From Phycisphaerae bacterium (lineage in GTDB: Bacteria > Planctomycetota > Phycisphaerae > Phycisphaerales > Phycisphaeraceae): a DNA stretch of 44,685 nucleotides. How positions within the stretch are numbered: the stretch's first letter is position 1; each line of letters starts with the position of its first letter. Position numbers and translations under genes: made by a program. The notes beneath the pieces are model-generated. The model did no database searches and was not told the origin of the DNA. It saw only the letters and a program-made list of their open reading frames with translations. Below are positions 24,548 to 33,975 of this stretch, piece after piece. The stretch lies in the NCBI GenBank assembly GCA_030426385.1, contig JAUHYI010000035.1, positions 1-44,685 on the forward strand, given 5' to 3'.

Positions 24548-24884
24548 GGGTTGCCGGAATGGTTCGGTGCCGAGACGGTTTGCCATGGGTAGGACCCGCT
24601 CTCGTGAAATTGTTTTCAGGTTCTATCGACCCGGTGGTTGACCGCGTGTTGATGCGGCTTTCTCCCATCCGCCCCGTTGTGATTTGTTTTGCGTCGATCA
24701 CGCATCCGTGTCGGGATACGGTTCCCGCCAAGTGATCGATATCAAACAGGACTGATGTGCAACACAACGCAGTCACCACCGGGTCGATAGTCTGAAAATT
24801 TTATATTTTGGGTAGGCTGCGATTTTTAAACGTCACGGTCGTGAATCGCGTTGCCGGGTGTGCACCAGCAAGAAACGTGGCTGG
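24548..24884. other. Non-coding region with strong nested inverted repeats
   Basis: There is no gene between the permease and queG stops (convergent). Almost the whole middle (24623-24790) folds on itself; see the RNA candidate. Confidence 0.7.
24623..24793 (-). ncRNA. Candidate structured small RNA (6S-like shape)
   Basis: A perfect 16-bp terminal stem (CTATCGACCCGGTGGT, 24623-24638, with its complement at 24775-24790) continues with near-complementary CGTGTTG/CAACAC segments. Inside are an apical hairpin (CGATCAC/GTGATCG, about 24695-24740) and a small one (GCGG/CCGC). On the minus strand TATAAA (24805-24800) lies 7 bases before the stem, so a transcript would begin near 24793. The -35 box is weak (TTTAAA, 19-base spacer). 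A closed stem, an open middle and a long apical hairpin recall 6S RNA, but no conserved 6S bases were confirmed. It is not related to the other repeats here. A mobile-element remnant is the alternative. Confidence 0.4.
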
Positions 24885-26120
24885 CTAAGAATTGCTATCG
24901 GTCGGGACTGGCGTGGACATTAACCTATCGATCACATCCTGCGCGGTTTGTTGGACCAGTGCCATTTCACTGTCACTGGTCGCGATGTTTTTAACGCGTT
25001 GAAGCAGGGCAGTGTCATGATTGTGTTGCAAAAAATTTCCGAGCGCGATTAATGCATTGCGTTTTAGCATGTCGATTTTGATGCGTTTGAGCGCGGACTT
25101 GGAAAAAATTTTGGTGCGATCTTCTGCGGTCCAGTTCAAAACATCTAGTGGCGATAGGCCATGCGCAATCGTTTTTCTTGGCGCGTAATCAGGTAAAACT
25201 GGAGCTTGATTGGTCGAAATATTTGTTGTGTGGGTGGCGTTGGCTGATGGTGTGGTATGCGCAAATGTTGTGGTTTTTTTGGGGGAATTGTGGGGACAAA
25301 CATCCTGGCAAATATCGCAACCGCCGATCCAGTGGCCCATGGGTTGATGGAATTGGGGATCGATGCGTGTGCGATGTTCGAGGGTGAGGTAGCTGATGCA
25401 TCGCTCGGCATCGAGGGCATAACCCTCGGGCGCGATGCATTGCGTGGGGCACGCATCGATGCAACGGGTGCAGGTGCCGCAGTGGTTGGTCGTGAACGGA
25501 TCAGTCGGCATGATGGGCAAGGTGGTGACGATCTCGCCGAGTAACATCCATGAGCCGAGCTTCGGGTGAATGAGTAGCGTATGTTTGCCGATCCAGCCGA
25601 GTCCTGCGCGGACCGCGTGGTCGCGTTCCATGATGGGTGCAGTGTCGACGGTGGTTTTGAACGCGTGGCCCGGGTAGCGTTGTGCGAGTTGATTGGACAG
25701 GTTGTGTAGGCGTTTTTTCATGACGATGTGATAGTCATCGCCGTGGGCATAGCGTGCGAAGCGAGCGGTGGGTGTGGGTGTGGGGGCGGGTGTGGGAGTG
25801 GGTGGTGGGGTGGGTGTTGCAGGGGCAAGTGGGGGGGGGGAGGGGTGGTAGAGGTCAGCGACGGCGATGATGGATTGTGCGCCGGGTAGGAGTTTTCGGG
25901 GGTCGAGGCGTTTTTCCACATGGTTGGCCAGATAGTGCATTTGGCCGTGGTGGCCGGCGTTGAGCCATTGGTGGAAAAAGTCGGGACGTTCGGTGGGTAA
26001 AGCATCGGTGACGCCTGCGTTGGCAAAGCCGAGTTCGCCAGCCAGGCGAAGGACCTCATCGGATGGCAACGGTTTTGGAGATACCGATGATGGGGGTGAG
26101 GGTGGGGTTGGTGAGGTCAT
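24885..26120 (-). CDS. queG: Epoxyqueuosine reductase QueG
   Basis: 411 aa, cytoplasmic; last step of queuosine synthesis in tRNA, using cobalamin and two 4Fe-4S clusters. Seen here: the VDTAPIMERDHAVRAGLGWI core (158-177), where Asp159 is at the family's proposed proton donor, then CGTCTRCIDAC (Cys214, 217, 220, 224) and CISY...GCDICQDVCPHN (Cys241, 268, 271, 275), the ferredoxin-like pair of clusters. A HEAT-like C-terminus follows. An unusual Pro/Thr stretch (about 94-119, TPTPPPTPTPAPTPTPT) coded by a G/T-rich tract interrupts the N-terminal half. It is divergent from nuoD, with the starts 95 bases apart. Confidence 0.93.
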   Translation of the reverse strand: MTSPTPPSPPSSVSPKPLPSDEVLRLAGELGFANAGVTDALPTERPDFFHQWLNAGHHGQMHYLANHVEKRLDPRKLLPGAQSIIAVADLYHPSPPPLAPATPTPPPTPTPAPTPTPTARFARYAHGDDYHIVMKKRLHNLSNQLAQRYPGHAFKTTVDTAPIMERDHAVRAGLGWIGKHTLLIHPKLGSWMLLGEIVTTLPIMPTDPFTTNHCGTCTRCIDACPTQCIAPEGYALDAERCISYLTLEHRTRIDPQFHQPMGHWIGGCDICQDVCPHNSPKKTTTFAHTTPSANATHTTNISTNQAPVLPDYAPRKTIAHGLSPLDVLNWTAEDRTKIFSKSALKRIKIDMLKRNALIALGNFLQHNHDTALLQRVKNIATSDSEMALVQQTAQDVIDRLMSTPVPTDSNS

Positions 26121-26214
26121 GGGTATGTGTAGTGTAATTGGCTGCGCGGGGCGTATGCGATTACAATTCGGGTTATCGTGTTATTCACGCCCGATTCGCG
26201 TTTGGACCCCACGA

Positions 26215-27516
26215 ATGCCGTATGAGTTAAAACCCCTGGACACACCGACGCCGTTCGACATTGATGTCGAGACGACGCCCTATATTGATACGGCTGCGCT
26301 GGAAAGCTCGGATCGATGGACCCTGAACTTCGGCCCACAGCACCCGGCGACGCATACGACGTTGCGCATTGTCTTGGAATTGGACGGCGAACGGGTGGTG
26401 CGCGCCACGCCACATATCGGTTACCTGCATTCGGGTTTTGAAAAATTAGGTGAGCACCACGATTACAACCAATGGGTGTGCACAGTCAGTCGGATGAATT
26501 ACATCAGTCCGATCAGCAATGATATTGCGTGGCACCTGGCAGTGGAAAAATTATTCGGGATCGATCTGACGCCACGTTGCAAAGTGGTGCGAACGATATT
26601 GGCCGAGTTGGGGCGGATTCAAGATCATCTGTTATGCGCTGGAGCGGCTGCGCTCGATTTGGGGGCGTTCACGGCATTCCTGTATGGATTCAACGAACGT
26701 GAACGCATTTATGACATCATGGAATATATTTCCGGGCAGCGTTTTCACCCGGACTACACGCGTGTGGGTGGGGCGATGCGTGAGATTCCCGATGATGCAG
26801 TGTTTGTACGGATGATCAAAGCGTTTTTGAAAGACAGCATGACGCCCGCGATCGATGATCTGGAAGGATTGTTGTATCGCAATCGAATTTTCCGCGATCG
26901 TACCGAGGGGATCGGCTCGATCAGTCATGATGATGCGATTGCCTGGTCACTGTCGGGGCCGGTCGCGCGGGCGGCGGGTGTGCGACGTGATTTGCGCAAG
27001 GATGAGCCGTACCTGTGCTATGCGGATAACTGGGACAACGAGGGCGCGTCAGCGGTGCAATTCAAAGTGCCGATCGCGAAAAATGGCGACGTGTATGATC
27101 GATTCCTGGTTCGCATGGAAGAGATGAAGCAATCCGCAGCGATCATTGAACAACTGATCGACAACATTCCGGGTGGCACGATGAATGCGGACGACGACGG
27201 CAAGATGATCAAGCCACCCAAGGAAAATGTGTACGGCTCGATCGAGGGTCTGATCCAGCATTTTGAATTGGTGATGACCAACCGAGGCTGGAAAGCCCCG
27301 AAGGCTGAGGTGTACATGGGTACGGAAACAGCCAACGGCGAATTGGGATTCTATGTGGTGGGCGATGGTGGGCCGCGGCCATGGCGTGTGAAAACGCGTC
27401 CGCCTAGTTTTATCAATTATGCAGTCTTCGCCAAAATGATTGAGGGCCACATGTTGAGCGATCTGGTCGCTGTGCTGGGCAGTTTGAATGTGATTGCCGC
27501 AGAGCTGGATCGGTAA
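26215..27516 (+). CDS. nuoD: NADH-quinone oxidoreductase subunit D
   Basis: 433 aa. This 49-kDa-type subunit of complex I helps form the quinone site at the membrane arm junction. Recognised by LNFGPQHPATHTTLRIVLEL, PHIGYLHSGFEKLGEHHDYN, AELGRIQDHLL, VRMIKAFLKD and the C-terminal KTRPPSFINYAVFAKMIEGH. The start at 26215 (MPYELKPL) is chosen because the family's conserved part begins soon after; the longer frame runs across the queG start. It heads a nuoD-nuoE-nuoF group; nuoA-C and nuoG-N are not in this window. No ribosome site is visible. Confidence 0.95.
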   Translation: MPYELKPLDTPTPFDIDVETTPYIDTAALESSDRWTLNFGPQHPATHTTLRIVLELDGERVVRATPHIGYLHSGFEKLGEHHDYNQWVCTVSRMNYISPISNDIAWHLAVEKLFGIDLTPRCKVVRTILAELGRIQDHLLCAGAAALDLGAFTAFLYGFNERERIYDIMEYISGQRFHPDYTRVGGAMREIPDDAVFVRMIKAFLKDSMTPAIDDLEGLLYRNRIFRDRTEGIGSISHDDAIAWSLSGPVARAAGVRRDLRKDEPYLCYADNWDNEGASAVQFKVPIAKNGDVYDRFLVRMEEMKQSAAIIEQLIDNIPGGTMNADDDGKMIKPPKENVYGSIEGLIQHFELVMTNRGWKAPKAEVYMGTETANGELGFYVVGDGGPRPWRVKTRPPSFINYAVFAKMIEGHMLSDLVAVLGSLNVIAAELDR

Positions 27517-27638
27517 GAAAAATTCTGGTTTTTGATGGCTGATTGGTTCAGGATTAAAAGTCAGAGATTGGTTGGAATCTGTGGGTAGGATCCGTGGGTG
27601 GGTAGGAATCAGGGTGATTCGGGGTTTTGAATCATCAG

Positions 27639-27666
27639 AAATCACAAATTAGAAATCAGAAATTGA
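27639..27666. repeat. Heptamer tandem array before nuoE (4 units)
   Basis: AAATCAC, AAATTAG, AAATCAG and AAATTGA, ending three bases before the nuoE start codon where a ribosome site would be expected. Confidence 0.7.
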
Positions 27667-27669
27667 ACT

Positions 27670-28194
27670 ATGGCGTGGATCACAAAAAATTCGGCAACGA
27701 TGGAAATCGAACGTCGCGATGAGCCGTATCTGACCGATGCGATGAAAGCGAAATTGACAGCGGACGTGCTGCCACGATTCCCGCGTAAGCAAGCCGCGAC
27801 GTTGCCCGCGTTGCACGAAGTGCAGCATGCCTATGATTACATTCCGCATCAGGCGCTCGAAGAGATTGCCGCGTTTCTGGAATTAGAACCATCAGTGGTG
27901 ATGGATACCGCCACGTTTTACGAAGAATTTTTCCTGCGTCCGCGTGGGAAATATTTGATCTGGGTGTGTCAATCCTTGAGCTGCGAAATCATGGGGCAGC
28001 CAACGTTGTTGGAACAGATCAGTGCGAAGCTGGATATCGAGCCGGGCGAGACGACCGATGATGGCAAGTTCACCTTGATGACTGCCGAATGTCTCGGCTC
28101 GTGCGGGACGGCACCGGTGGCCCTGGTCAACGAGGATCTGCATGAGAATCTGACGTATGACAATTTTGAGCGGGTGTTGGATTCGCTCAAGTAA
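27670..28194 (+). CDS. nuoE: NADH-quinone oxidoreductase subunit E
   Basis: 174 aa thioredoxin-fold 2Fe-2S subunit of the complex I NADH-oxidising arm. Cluster ligands are Cys100 and Cys105 (VCQSLSC) and Cys141 and Cys145 (CLGSC), the family pattern. The N-terminal helical part includes PRKQAATLPALHEVQHAYDY and MDTATFYEEFFL. An ATG at 27700 is a possible later start; neither has a ribosome site. It lies 153 bases behind nuoD and 70 before nuoF. A short tandem pattern (AAATAGCG twice) follows the stop. Confidence 0.95.
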   Translation: MAWITKNSATMEIERRDEPYLTDAMKAKLTADVLPRFPRKQAATLPALHEVQHAYDYIPHQALEEIAAFLELEPSVVMDTATFYEEFFLRPRGKYLIWVCQSLSCEIMGQPTLLEQISAKLDIEPGETTDDGKFTLMTAECLGSCGTAPVALVNEDLHENLTYDNFERVLDSLK

Positions 28195-28236
28195 ATAGCG
28201 AAATAGCGAAAAGTAAAAAGTTACGCATAAAAAGTT
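28193..28236. repeat. Short tandem pattern overlapping the nuoE stop
   Basis: Two AAATAGCG units begin within or beside the stop codon, followed by AAAAGT, AAAAAGT and AAAAAGTTAAGC variants. Confidence 0.55.
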
Positions 28237-28264
28237 AAGCAAGCGCGGGGGCAAGTGAGATACT

Positions 28265-29617
28265 ATGGCGTTAGATGCACCGATATTGACGAAGCGAATT
28301 CCGACGCCGCCGTTTGGTGATATAGCGGATCGGAAAGTGGTGAGCTACGACCAGTTCGTAGCAACCGGTGGCTATGCAGGGTTGGACAAAGCGGTATCGA
28401 TGACGCCTGCGGAGGTGATCGATCTGGTGAAAGCCAGCGAACTGCGTGGCCGAGGTGGCGCGGGATTTCCTGCCGGATTGAAGTGGAGTTTTCTGCCGCC
28501 GGAAGATGGCGGGCAACGATTCCTGACGGTCAATGCCGACGAGTCAGAGCCGGGGACATTTAAAGATCGGCTGATGCTGGAATTTGATCCACATCTGTTG
28601 CTCGAAGGCATTGCGATTTGCATGCACGCCTGTCGATTGGACACCGCGTACATTTACATTCGCGGCGAATATCATTTGCAACGCAAGCGCGTGCAGGCGG
28701 CGATCAAGGAAGCGTACGACAATAAAATTTTCGGCCCAGGTTCCAAGCTGGGACAGATCAACGGGCGCGATCCGCAATGTTTCGATCATCGCGGTGCAGG
28801 TGCGTATATCTGTGGCGAGGAAACGGGCCTGATCGAATCATTGGAAGGCAAACGCGGTTGGCCGCGAATTAAACCACCGTTTCCGGCGGTGGCTGGTGCG
28901 TTTGGTCGGCCGACGATTATCAACAACGTGGAAACGTTGGCGATGGTCGGGCCGATTATGGTTGAGGGTGTGGACTGGTTCAAGTCGATGGGGGTGGCGC
29001 GACCCGAGGGCGCGCCACCGACGGTTCCCGCCAGTTACGGCCCGAAGTTGTTTGGCATTTCGGGGCTGGTAAATCGGCCCGGCGTGTATGAAGATCAGTT
29101 GGGGATCACGTTGAAAGAATTGATCGAAGTGCATGGCCAAGGCATGCGCAACGGCAAGAAATTCAAAGGCGCAATTCCGGGTGGTATCTCGATGGGCGTG
29201 TTGGGGCCTGATCAGTACGAAGCCGGTTTGGATTTCGACATCGGCAAAAAATACGCGTGTCTGGGGCTGGGGACAGCCGGCGCGATCGTGTTTGATGAAG
29301 ACACGGATATGGTTTCGGTAGCCCGCAATATTGCCCGATTTTTCGCGCATGAATCATGCGGTCAATGCACGCCCTGCCGCGAGGGAACGGGTTGGATGTA
29401 CAAGATGTTGACGCGCATCGAAGCGGGCAACGGCCGTACGAAAGACCTTGATTTGCTATTGGAAATTGCTGGATCGATCGGCGCGATGCCAGGGACAACA
29501 ATTTGCGGTTTGGCCGACGGTGCAAACTGGGCGGTGCGCACGATCGTCAACAAGTATTGGGATGAGTTCGAATCGCGCGTGAAGCCGACATTGGTGCAAG
29601 TGACGGTCGGGAGTTGA
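28265..29617 (+). CDS. nuoF: NADH-quinone oxidoreductase subunit F
   Basis: 450 aa; binds NADH and FMN and the N3 4Fe-4S cluster, the electron entry of complex I. NADH site RGRGGAGFPAGLKW (about residues 61-74), FMN site NADESEPGTFKDR and CGEETGLIESLEGKRG are present. Cluster ligands: ESCGQCTPCREGTGW (Cys365, 368, 371) and Cys414 in TTICGLAD. nuoG does not follow; an araB-like gene comes next after repeat DNA. The start at 28265 is an ATG in good context for the family length. Confidence 0.96.
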   Translation: MALDAPILTKRIPTPPFGDIADRKVVSYDQFVATGGYAGLDKAVSMTPAEVIDLVKASELRGRGGAGFPAGLKWSFLPPEDGGQRFLTVNADESEPGTFKDRLMLEFDPHLLLEGIAICMHACRLDTAYIYIRGEYHLQRKRVQAAIKEAYDNKIFGPGSKLGQINGRDPQCFDHRGAGAYICGEETGLIESLEGKRGWPRIKPPFPAVAGAFGRPTIINNVETLAMVGPIMVEGVDWFKSMGVARPEGAPPTVPASYGPKLFGISGLVNRPGVYEDQLGITLKELIEVHGQGMRNGKKFKGAIPGGISMGVLGPDQYEAGLDFDIGKKYACLGLGTAGAIVFDEDTDMVSVARNIARFFAHESCGQCTPCREGTGWMYKMLTRIEAGNGRTKDLDLLLEIAGSIGAMPGTTICGLADGANWAVRTIVNKYWDEFESRVKPTLVQVTVGS

Positions 29618-29693
29618 TGTTTGAGTCTTGAGAGGGAATGTTGTTGGGCGTGAGGGGCGCGTGGGGGGGGGGCGGATTCTTAGAACTTAGTAG

Positions 29694-29713
29694 CCCCCGG
29701 TGAATACCGGGGG
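29694..29713. repeat. CCCCCGG hairpin element, reverse orientation
   Basis: CCCCCGGTGAATACCGGGGG. With its downstream flank GCACGAGTTTTAACCGG it is the reverse complement of the layout at 34686-34760 (CCCGTTAAAAACTCGCGC ... CCCCCGGTATTCACCGGGGG). Confidence 0.8.
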
Positions 29714-29812
29714 TTGGTGCGAAAAAATTATCGTCCGCACGAGTTTTAACCGGACTGATTTGAATTGGTTCAGTGTGTGGGCGGGGTATTTTTTTAAATT
29801 GAGGCACGCGGT

Positions 29813-31555
29813 ATGGGTGTGACAACGAAGACGGGTTCGGGAGCGGGCAAGGGTTTTGCGATTGGGGTGGACTACGGGACGAATAGCGTGCGGGCGTTGG
29901 TGGTGGATGTTTCAAACGGGCGTGAGATCGCGTCGTCGGTGTTTGAATTTCCCAGTGGTGAGGCGGGGATATTGCTGGACAAGCGTGATCCAAATCTGGC
30001 ACGCCAGCATCCGAAAGATTATCTGGATGGTTTTGATGCGTCGGTGCGTGGGGCTGTGAAACAAGCGAAAAAAGTGCGCGGGTTTTCGGTGGACCGGGTG
30101 GTGGGCATTGGCATCGATGCGACGGGATCGACGCCGATTCCGGTGGATAAAAACGGCACCGCGCTGGCGATGTTGCCAGGGTTCAAAAAAGATTTGGCCG
30201 CGCATGTGTGGCTATGGAAAGATCACACGTCGCACGCTGAGGCAGCGGAGATCACCCGCAAAGCCGCGAAGGTTAAAGATCAGTATCTCGATAAGTGTGG
30301 CGGAATCTATTCGAGCGAGTGGTACTGGTCGAAAATTTTGCATTGCAAGCGGACATCGCCGAAGGTTTTTAAGGCGGCGTATGGTTGGGTGGAGCAAGCG
30401 GATTTTATTCCCGGCTACGCGACGGGCAACATGGCCCCGGACACGATGGTGCGTGGAATTTGTGCTGCGGGGCACAAAGGTTTGTATCACGAGAAATGGG
30501 GCGGGTTGCCGAGCAAGCGATTTTTGAAATCGTTGGATCCTGATGGGGGGGATGGTGGGGGGCTTGTGGATTTGCGCGATCGATATGCGATGCCGGCGCG
30601 GTCGAGTGATCAGCGTGCGGGTGGGTTGTGCGAAGCGGTGGCGAAAAAGGTGGGCTTGCCTGTGGGGATTCCGGTAGCGGTGGGTTTGATTGATGCGCAT
30701 GCGGGCGCGGTGGGTGCGGGTGTAAAGCCGGGCACGCTGGTCAAAGCGATGGGCACGAGCACATGCGACATGATGGTGGAGCCGATGGGAAGCGGCTTGC
30801 AAGATATTCCGGGGCTGTGTGGGATTGTGCCGGGTTCAATTTTGCCGGGGATGTTTGGATTGGAAGCGGGGCAGTCAGCGGTGGGTGATATTTTTAATTG
30901 GTTTGTCGGGCAATTGACGCCGGGGCAATATGGCACGGGTGGCGAGGCCCATGTGGCGCTGACGAAGGAAGCGGCGAAGTTGAAGCCGGGTGCGTCGGGG
31001 TTGGTGGCGTTGGATTGGAACAATGGCAATCGGACGGTGCTGGTTGATCCGTTGTTGACCGGGTTGATCGTGGGCCAAACCTTGCACACGTCGGCGGCGG
31101 AAGTGTATCGGGCGCTTGTCGAAGCGACGGCGTTTGGGGCGTTGGCGATTATCAATCGGCTGGAAGAATACGATGTGCCGGTGAAGCAAGTGATCAACTG
31201 CGGGGGTATTGCTGAAAAAAATCCGATGGTGATGCAGATCTACGCGGACGTGTGCAATCGGCCGATGAAGATCAGTCGATCGAGCCAGACGTGTGCGTTG
31301 GGCGCTGCGATATTCGGCGCGGTGGTGGGCGGTGCATATAAAACGACCGAAGCGGCGCAGAAAAAAATGACGGGTGTGAAGGCGAAGGTGTATAAACCGA
31401 TTCGTGCGAACGTGCGTGTGTATGCGGAACTATTCAAGGTGTACATGCAATTGCACGACGCTTTCGGGGATGCGCGAAAAAATGCAGGCGAGATGAGCAG
31501 TATTATGAAGGCGTTGATTGAGATACGGAATGAGGCCCGGGGAGGGGGGAGTTAA
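29813..31555 (+). CDS. araB: Ribulokinase (FGGY family)
   Basis: 580 aa, the usual AraB size; phosphorylates L-ribulose with ATP in arabinose use. The ATP-binding start is FAIGVDYGTNSVRALVVDVS (residues 15-34). Ribulokinase-specific parts include GIGIDATGSTPIPVD, LWKDHTSHAEA, GGIYSSEWYWSKIL, GLIDAHAGAVGAGV and MGTSTCDMM. The C-terminal FGGY half ends with ALGAAIFGAVVGGAY. It stands alone: araA, araD and transporters are not adjacent. The last codon and stop lie inside a GAGTTAA heptamer array. The start is the first ATG; no good ribosome site. Confidence 0.93.
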   Translation: MGVTTKTGSGAGKGFAIGVDYGTNSVRALVVDVSNGREIASSVFEFPSGEAGILLDKRDPNLARQHPKDYLDGFDASVRGAVKQAKKVRGFSVDRVVGIGIDATGSTPIPVDKNGTALAMLPGFKKDLAAHVWLWKDHTSHAEAAEITRKAAKVKDQYLDKCGGIYSSEWYWSKILHCKRTSPKVFKAAYGWVEQADFIPGYATGNMAPDTMVRGICAAGHKGLYHEKWGGLPSKRFLKSLDPDGGDGGGLVDLRDRYAMPARSSDQRAGGLCEAVAKKVGLPVGIPVAVGLIDAHAGAVGAGVKPGTLVKAMGTSTCDMMVEPMGSGLQDIPGLCGIVPGSILPGMFGLEAGQSAVGDIFNWFVGQLTPGQYGTGGEAHVALTKEAAKLKPGASGLVALDWNNGNRTVLVDPLLTGLIVGQTLHTSAAEVYRALVEATAFGALAIINRLEEYDVPVKQVINCGGIAEKNPMVMQIYADVCNRPMKISRSSQTCALGAAIFGAVVGGAYKTTEAAQKKMTGVKAKVYKPIRANVRVYAELFKVYMQLHDAFGDARKNAGEMSSIMKALIEIRNEARGGGS

Positions 31556-31569
31556 GAGTTAAGAGTTAA
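31549..31569. repeat. Heptamer array containing the araB stop codon
   Basis: Three exact GAGTTAA units; the araB stop TAA (31553-31555) is part of unit 1. Confidence 0.8.
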
Positions 31570-31652
31570 AAGTGGGGAGGGGGGAAAGTTCACAGGGGAA
31601 AGTGGGGTGTGGGCGAGTGAAGGTGGGGGGCGGTACAATTGGTAGCGTGACG

Positions 31653-33947
31653 ATGGATCCCCTGCATATTTTGGCCCCGGATGGGCCGATCGCGCGGCGA
31701 TTGGGTGATGAATACGAACAGCGACCTGAACAGGTAGCAATGGTCGAAGCGGTCGGCCGCGCGCTGGCACGCGGTGAAAAATTAATCGTCGAAGCGGGGA
31801 CGGGCGTGGGTAAATCATTCGCGTATCTGTTGCCCGCGATTGCCCAATTGGTGAATCATGAAATGCACCGCGAGCGGACGTCGAATGCCGACGATCATGG
31901 CTATGCAGGTGACCACGAACGGCCCCACGATGATGATGACGATGGGCATGTGCCCAGTCATGATCCCGGTAAACCTGGGGAAAATGTGGGGGGGGGTGGG
32001 GGGAGACCTAGGATTGTGGTGTCAACGCATACGATTGCGTTGCAGGAGCAATTGATTGGCAAGGACGTGCCGTTGTTGCAGCAACTGGTGCCTGCGGCCG
32101 GTGGCGATGAATTTACCGCAGTGCTGGTGAAGGGTCGTGGGAACTATGTGTCGTTGCGACGGTTGGCCCGGGCGTGGGAACGGCGAGCGTCGTTGTTCGA
32201 TGGCTCCGCAGAATTCGAGGCGGTCAAAACGATTCAGGAATGGGCGAAGACCACCGAAGATGGATCGCGGACGACGTTGCCGGTGTTAACGCCGTCGGGT
32301 CGGAGCACGTTCAGTGCGTGGGACGAAGTGCAATCGGATGCGGACGATTGCCTGGGTAAGCGGTGCCCAACGTATAACGAATGTTTTTATCAATCAGCGC
32401 GCAGGCGAGCGGCGAACGCGGATTTGTTGATCGTGAATCATGCGCTGTTTTTTGCGGACCTGTCGATGCGCGATGAAGGGTTTGGCCTGTTGCCTGCGTA
32501 TGACCATGTGATTCTGGATGAAGCGCACACGATCGAAGATGTAGCGAGTGAGTATTTCGGATTGTCGATCTCACGGTACGGGGTGAATCGGTTGTTGTCG
32601 CGATTGATGCATCCACGCTCGCAGCGCGGATTGGTGCATGCATTGCATGGTAAGGGCGGCGTCGATGCGATGTTGCTGGATCGCGTGGCGGGTGTGATTC
32701 AGGATGCCCGGTATGCGGCCGAATTGTTTTTCGATGATCTGGTGGCATGGCAAAAACGCGAAGGGCGATCGAATGGTCGGATTGATCGTGCGAACGTGAT
32801 CGAAAACGTGATGTCGAAATCGTTGAGCGAGTTGGGCTTGTCGTTGAAACGATTACGCGATCGCATTGATGAAAAGGATCGCGACACACGGCTGGAGATT
32901 ACGGGTTACGCGCATCGGGCCGAGGAATATGCGGCGATTGCCGAGGCGTTGGTGGAGCAGAAAGAGCCGGAGCATGTGTATTGGCTGGATGTCACGGAGC
33001 GTCGGTCAGGCGGGGGGGGCGGGGGGCGGGTTGTGTTTTCGTGTTCGCCGGTGGACGTGGGGCCGAAGTTGAAGAAGCATTTGTTTGACGCGAAGAATCG
33101 TTACGGGAATCCGATTGGGGTGGTGTTGACGTCTGCGACGTTGGCGACTTCAGCGAGGTCGGGGAAGGTATCTGCGACGAATAGGAAGACGTCGGAGCAA
33201 TCGGGCGAACGGTATGTGGCGGATGTTTGGCAAGAATCGGAAGCATCGCCGGAGATCGTGAAGACTGATGCGGCATTCACGCATATTCGCGGGCGGCTGG
33301 GGATTGAAACGAGCGAGGCGTTGTTGCTCGGCTCGCCGTTTGATTATCAAACGCAGGCGGTTTTGTATGTGACGCGGCATTTGCCTGATCCGAATGACGC
33401 GAAACATTTCGGGCAATTGTGTCCGGCGATTCTGGAACATATCGATCGGTCGGATGGCGGGGCGTTTGTGTTGTTCACGAGTTACCAGTTGTTGCAGAAG
33501 TGTGCGAACTGGCTGCGGCCGTTTTTGAAAGAGCGTGGGATGCCGATGCTGGTTCATGAAAAGTCGGTGCAGCGGTCAGCATTGCTGGAACAGTTTCGAT
33601 CGGATCGACGGAGTGTGTTGTTGGGGACGGATAGTTTTTGGCAAGGCGTGGATGTGCGTGGGGATGCGTTGCGAAATGTGATTATCACGCGGTTGCCATT
33701 CGTGACGCCGGATCGGCCGTTGGTCGAGGCGCGTTCGGAACTGATAAAAGCGAATGGCGGTTCGCCGTTTCGAGATTATTCGTTGCCCGAGGCAATCATC
33801 AAATTTAAACAAGGCTTTGGTAGGCTGATTCGCTCGCGATTGGATACGGGTTCGATCGTGGTACTGGACAGTCGGTTGATGACCAAGGCCTATGGGAAAT
33901 ATTTTCTAGAAGCGTTGCCGAGTTTGCCAGTGCATGGGAAAAGTTAA
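31653..33947 (+). CDS. DinG/XPD-like ATP-dependent DNA helicase
   Basis: 764 aa superfamily-2 helicase, acting on DNA repair or replication intermediates. Walker A AGTGVGKS (48-55), [11 protein letters not shown] (124-134), DEAH (289-292), and C-terminal motifs [32 protein letters not shown] and [11 protein letters not shown]. Cys233, Cys238 and Cys244 ([12 protein letters not shown]) match three Fe-S ligands of XPD/DinG proteins, but the first ligand position, in [12 protein letters not shown], is Ser167. A His/Asp-rich insertion with a Gly run (about 71-118) follows motif I; a second Gly run lies near position 33010. The start at 31653 follows TACAAT by 13 bases; an in-frame GTG at 31647 is possible. 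Confidence 0.88.
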   Translation: MDPLHILAPDGPIARRLGDEYEQRPEQVAMVEAVGRALARGEKLIVEAGTGVGKSFAYLLPAIAQLVNHEMHRERTSNADDHGYAGDHERPHDDDDDGHVPSHDPGKPGENVGGGGGRPRIVVSTHTIALQEQLIGKDVPLLQQLVPAAGGDEFTAVLVKGRGNYVSLRRLARAWERRASLFDGSAEFEAVKTIQEWAKTTEDGSRTTLPVLTPSGRSTFSAWDEVQSDADDCLGKRCPTYNECFYQSARRRAANADLLIVNHALFFADLSMRDEGFGLLPAYDHVILDEAHTIEDVASEYFGLSISRYGVNRLLSRLMHPRSQRGLVHALHGKGGVDAMLLDRVAGVIQDARYAAELFFDDLVAWQKREGRSNGRIDRANVIENVMSKSLSELGLSLKRLRDRIDEKDRDTRLEITGYAHRAEEYAAIAEALVEQKEPEHVYWLDVTERRSGGGGGGRVVFSCSPVDVGPKLKKHLFDAKNRYGNPIGVVLTSATLATSARSGKVSATNRKTSEQSGERYVADVWQESEASPEIVKTDAAFTHIRGRLGIETSEALLLGSPFDYQTQAVLYVTRHLPDPNDAKHFGQLCPAILEHIDRSDGGAFVLFTSYQLLQKCANWLRPFLKERGMPMLVHEKSVQRSALLEQFRSDRRSVLLGTDSFWQGVDVRGDALRNVIITRLPFVTPDRPLVEARSELIKANGGSPFRDYSLPEAIIKFKQGFGRLIRSRLDTGSIVVLDSRLMTKAYGKYFLEALPSLPVHGKS

Positions 33948-33975
33948 GAATTGAATTTGGTATGCGAGGTGTTGG

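Noticed and set aside
25960..26214. N-terminal extension of nuoD
   Set aside because: It crosses the divergent queG start; NuoD similarity begins only after 26215.
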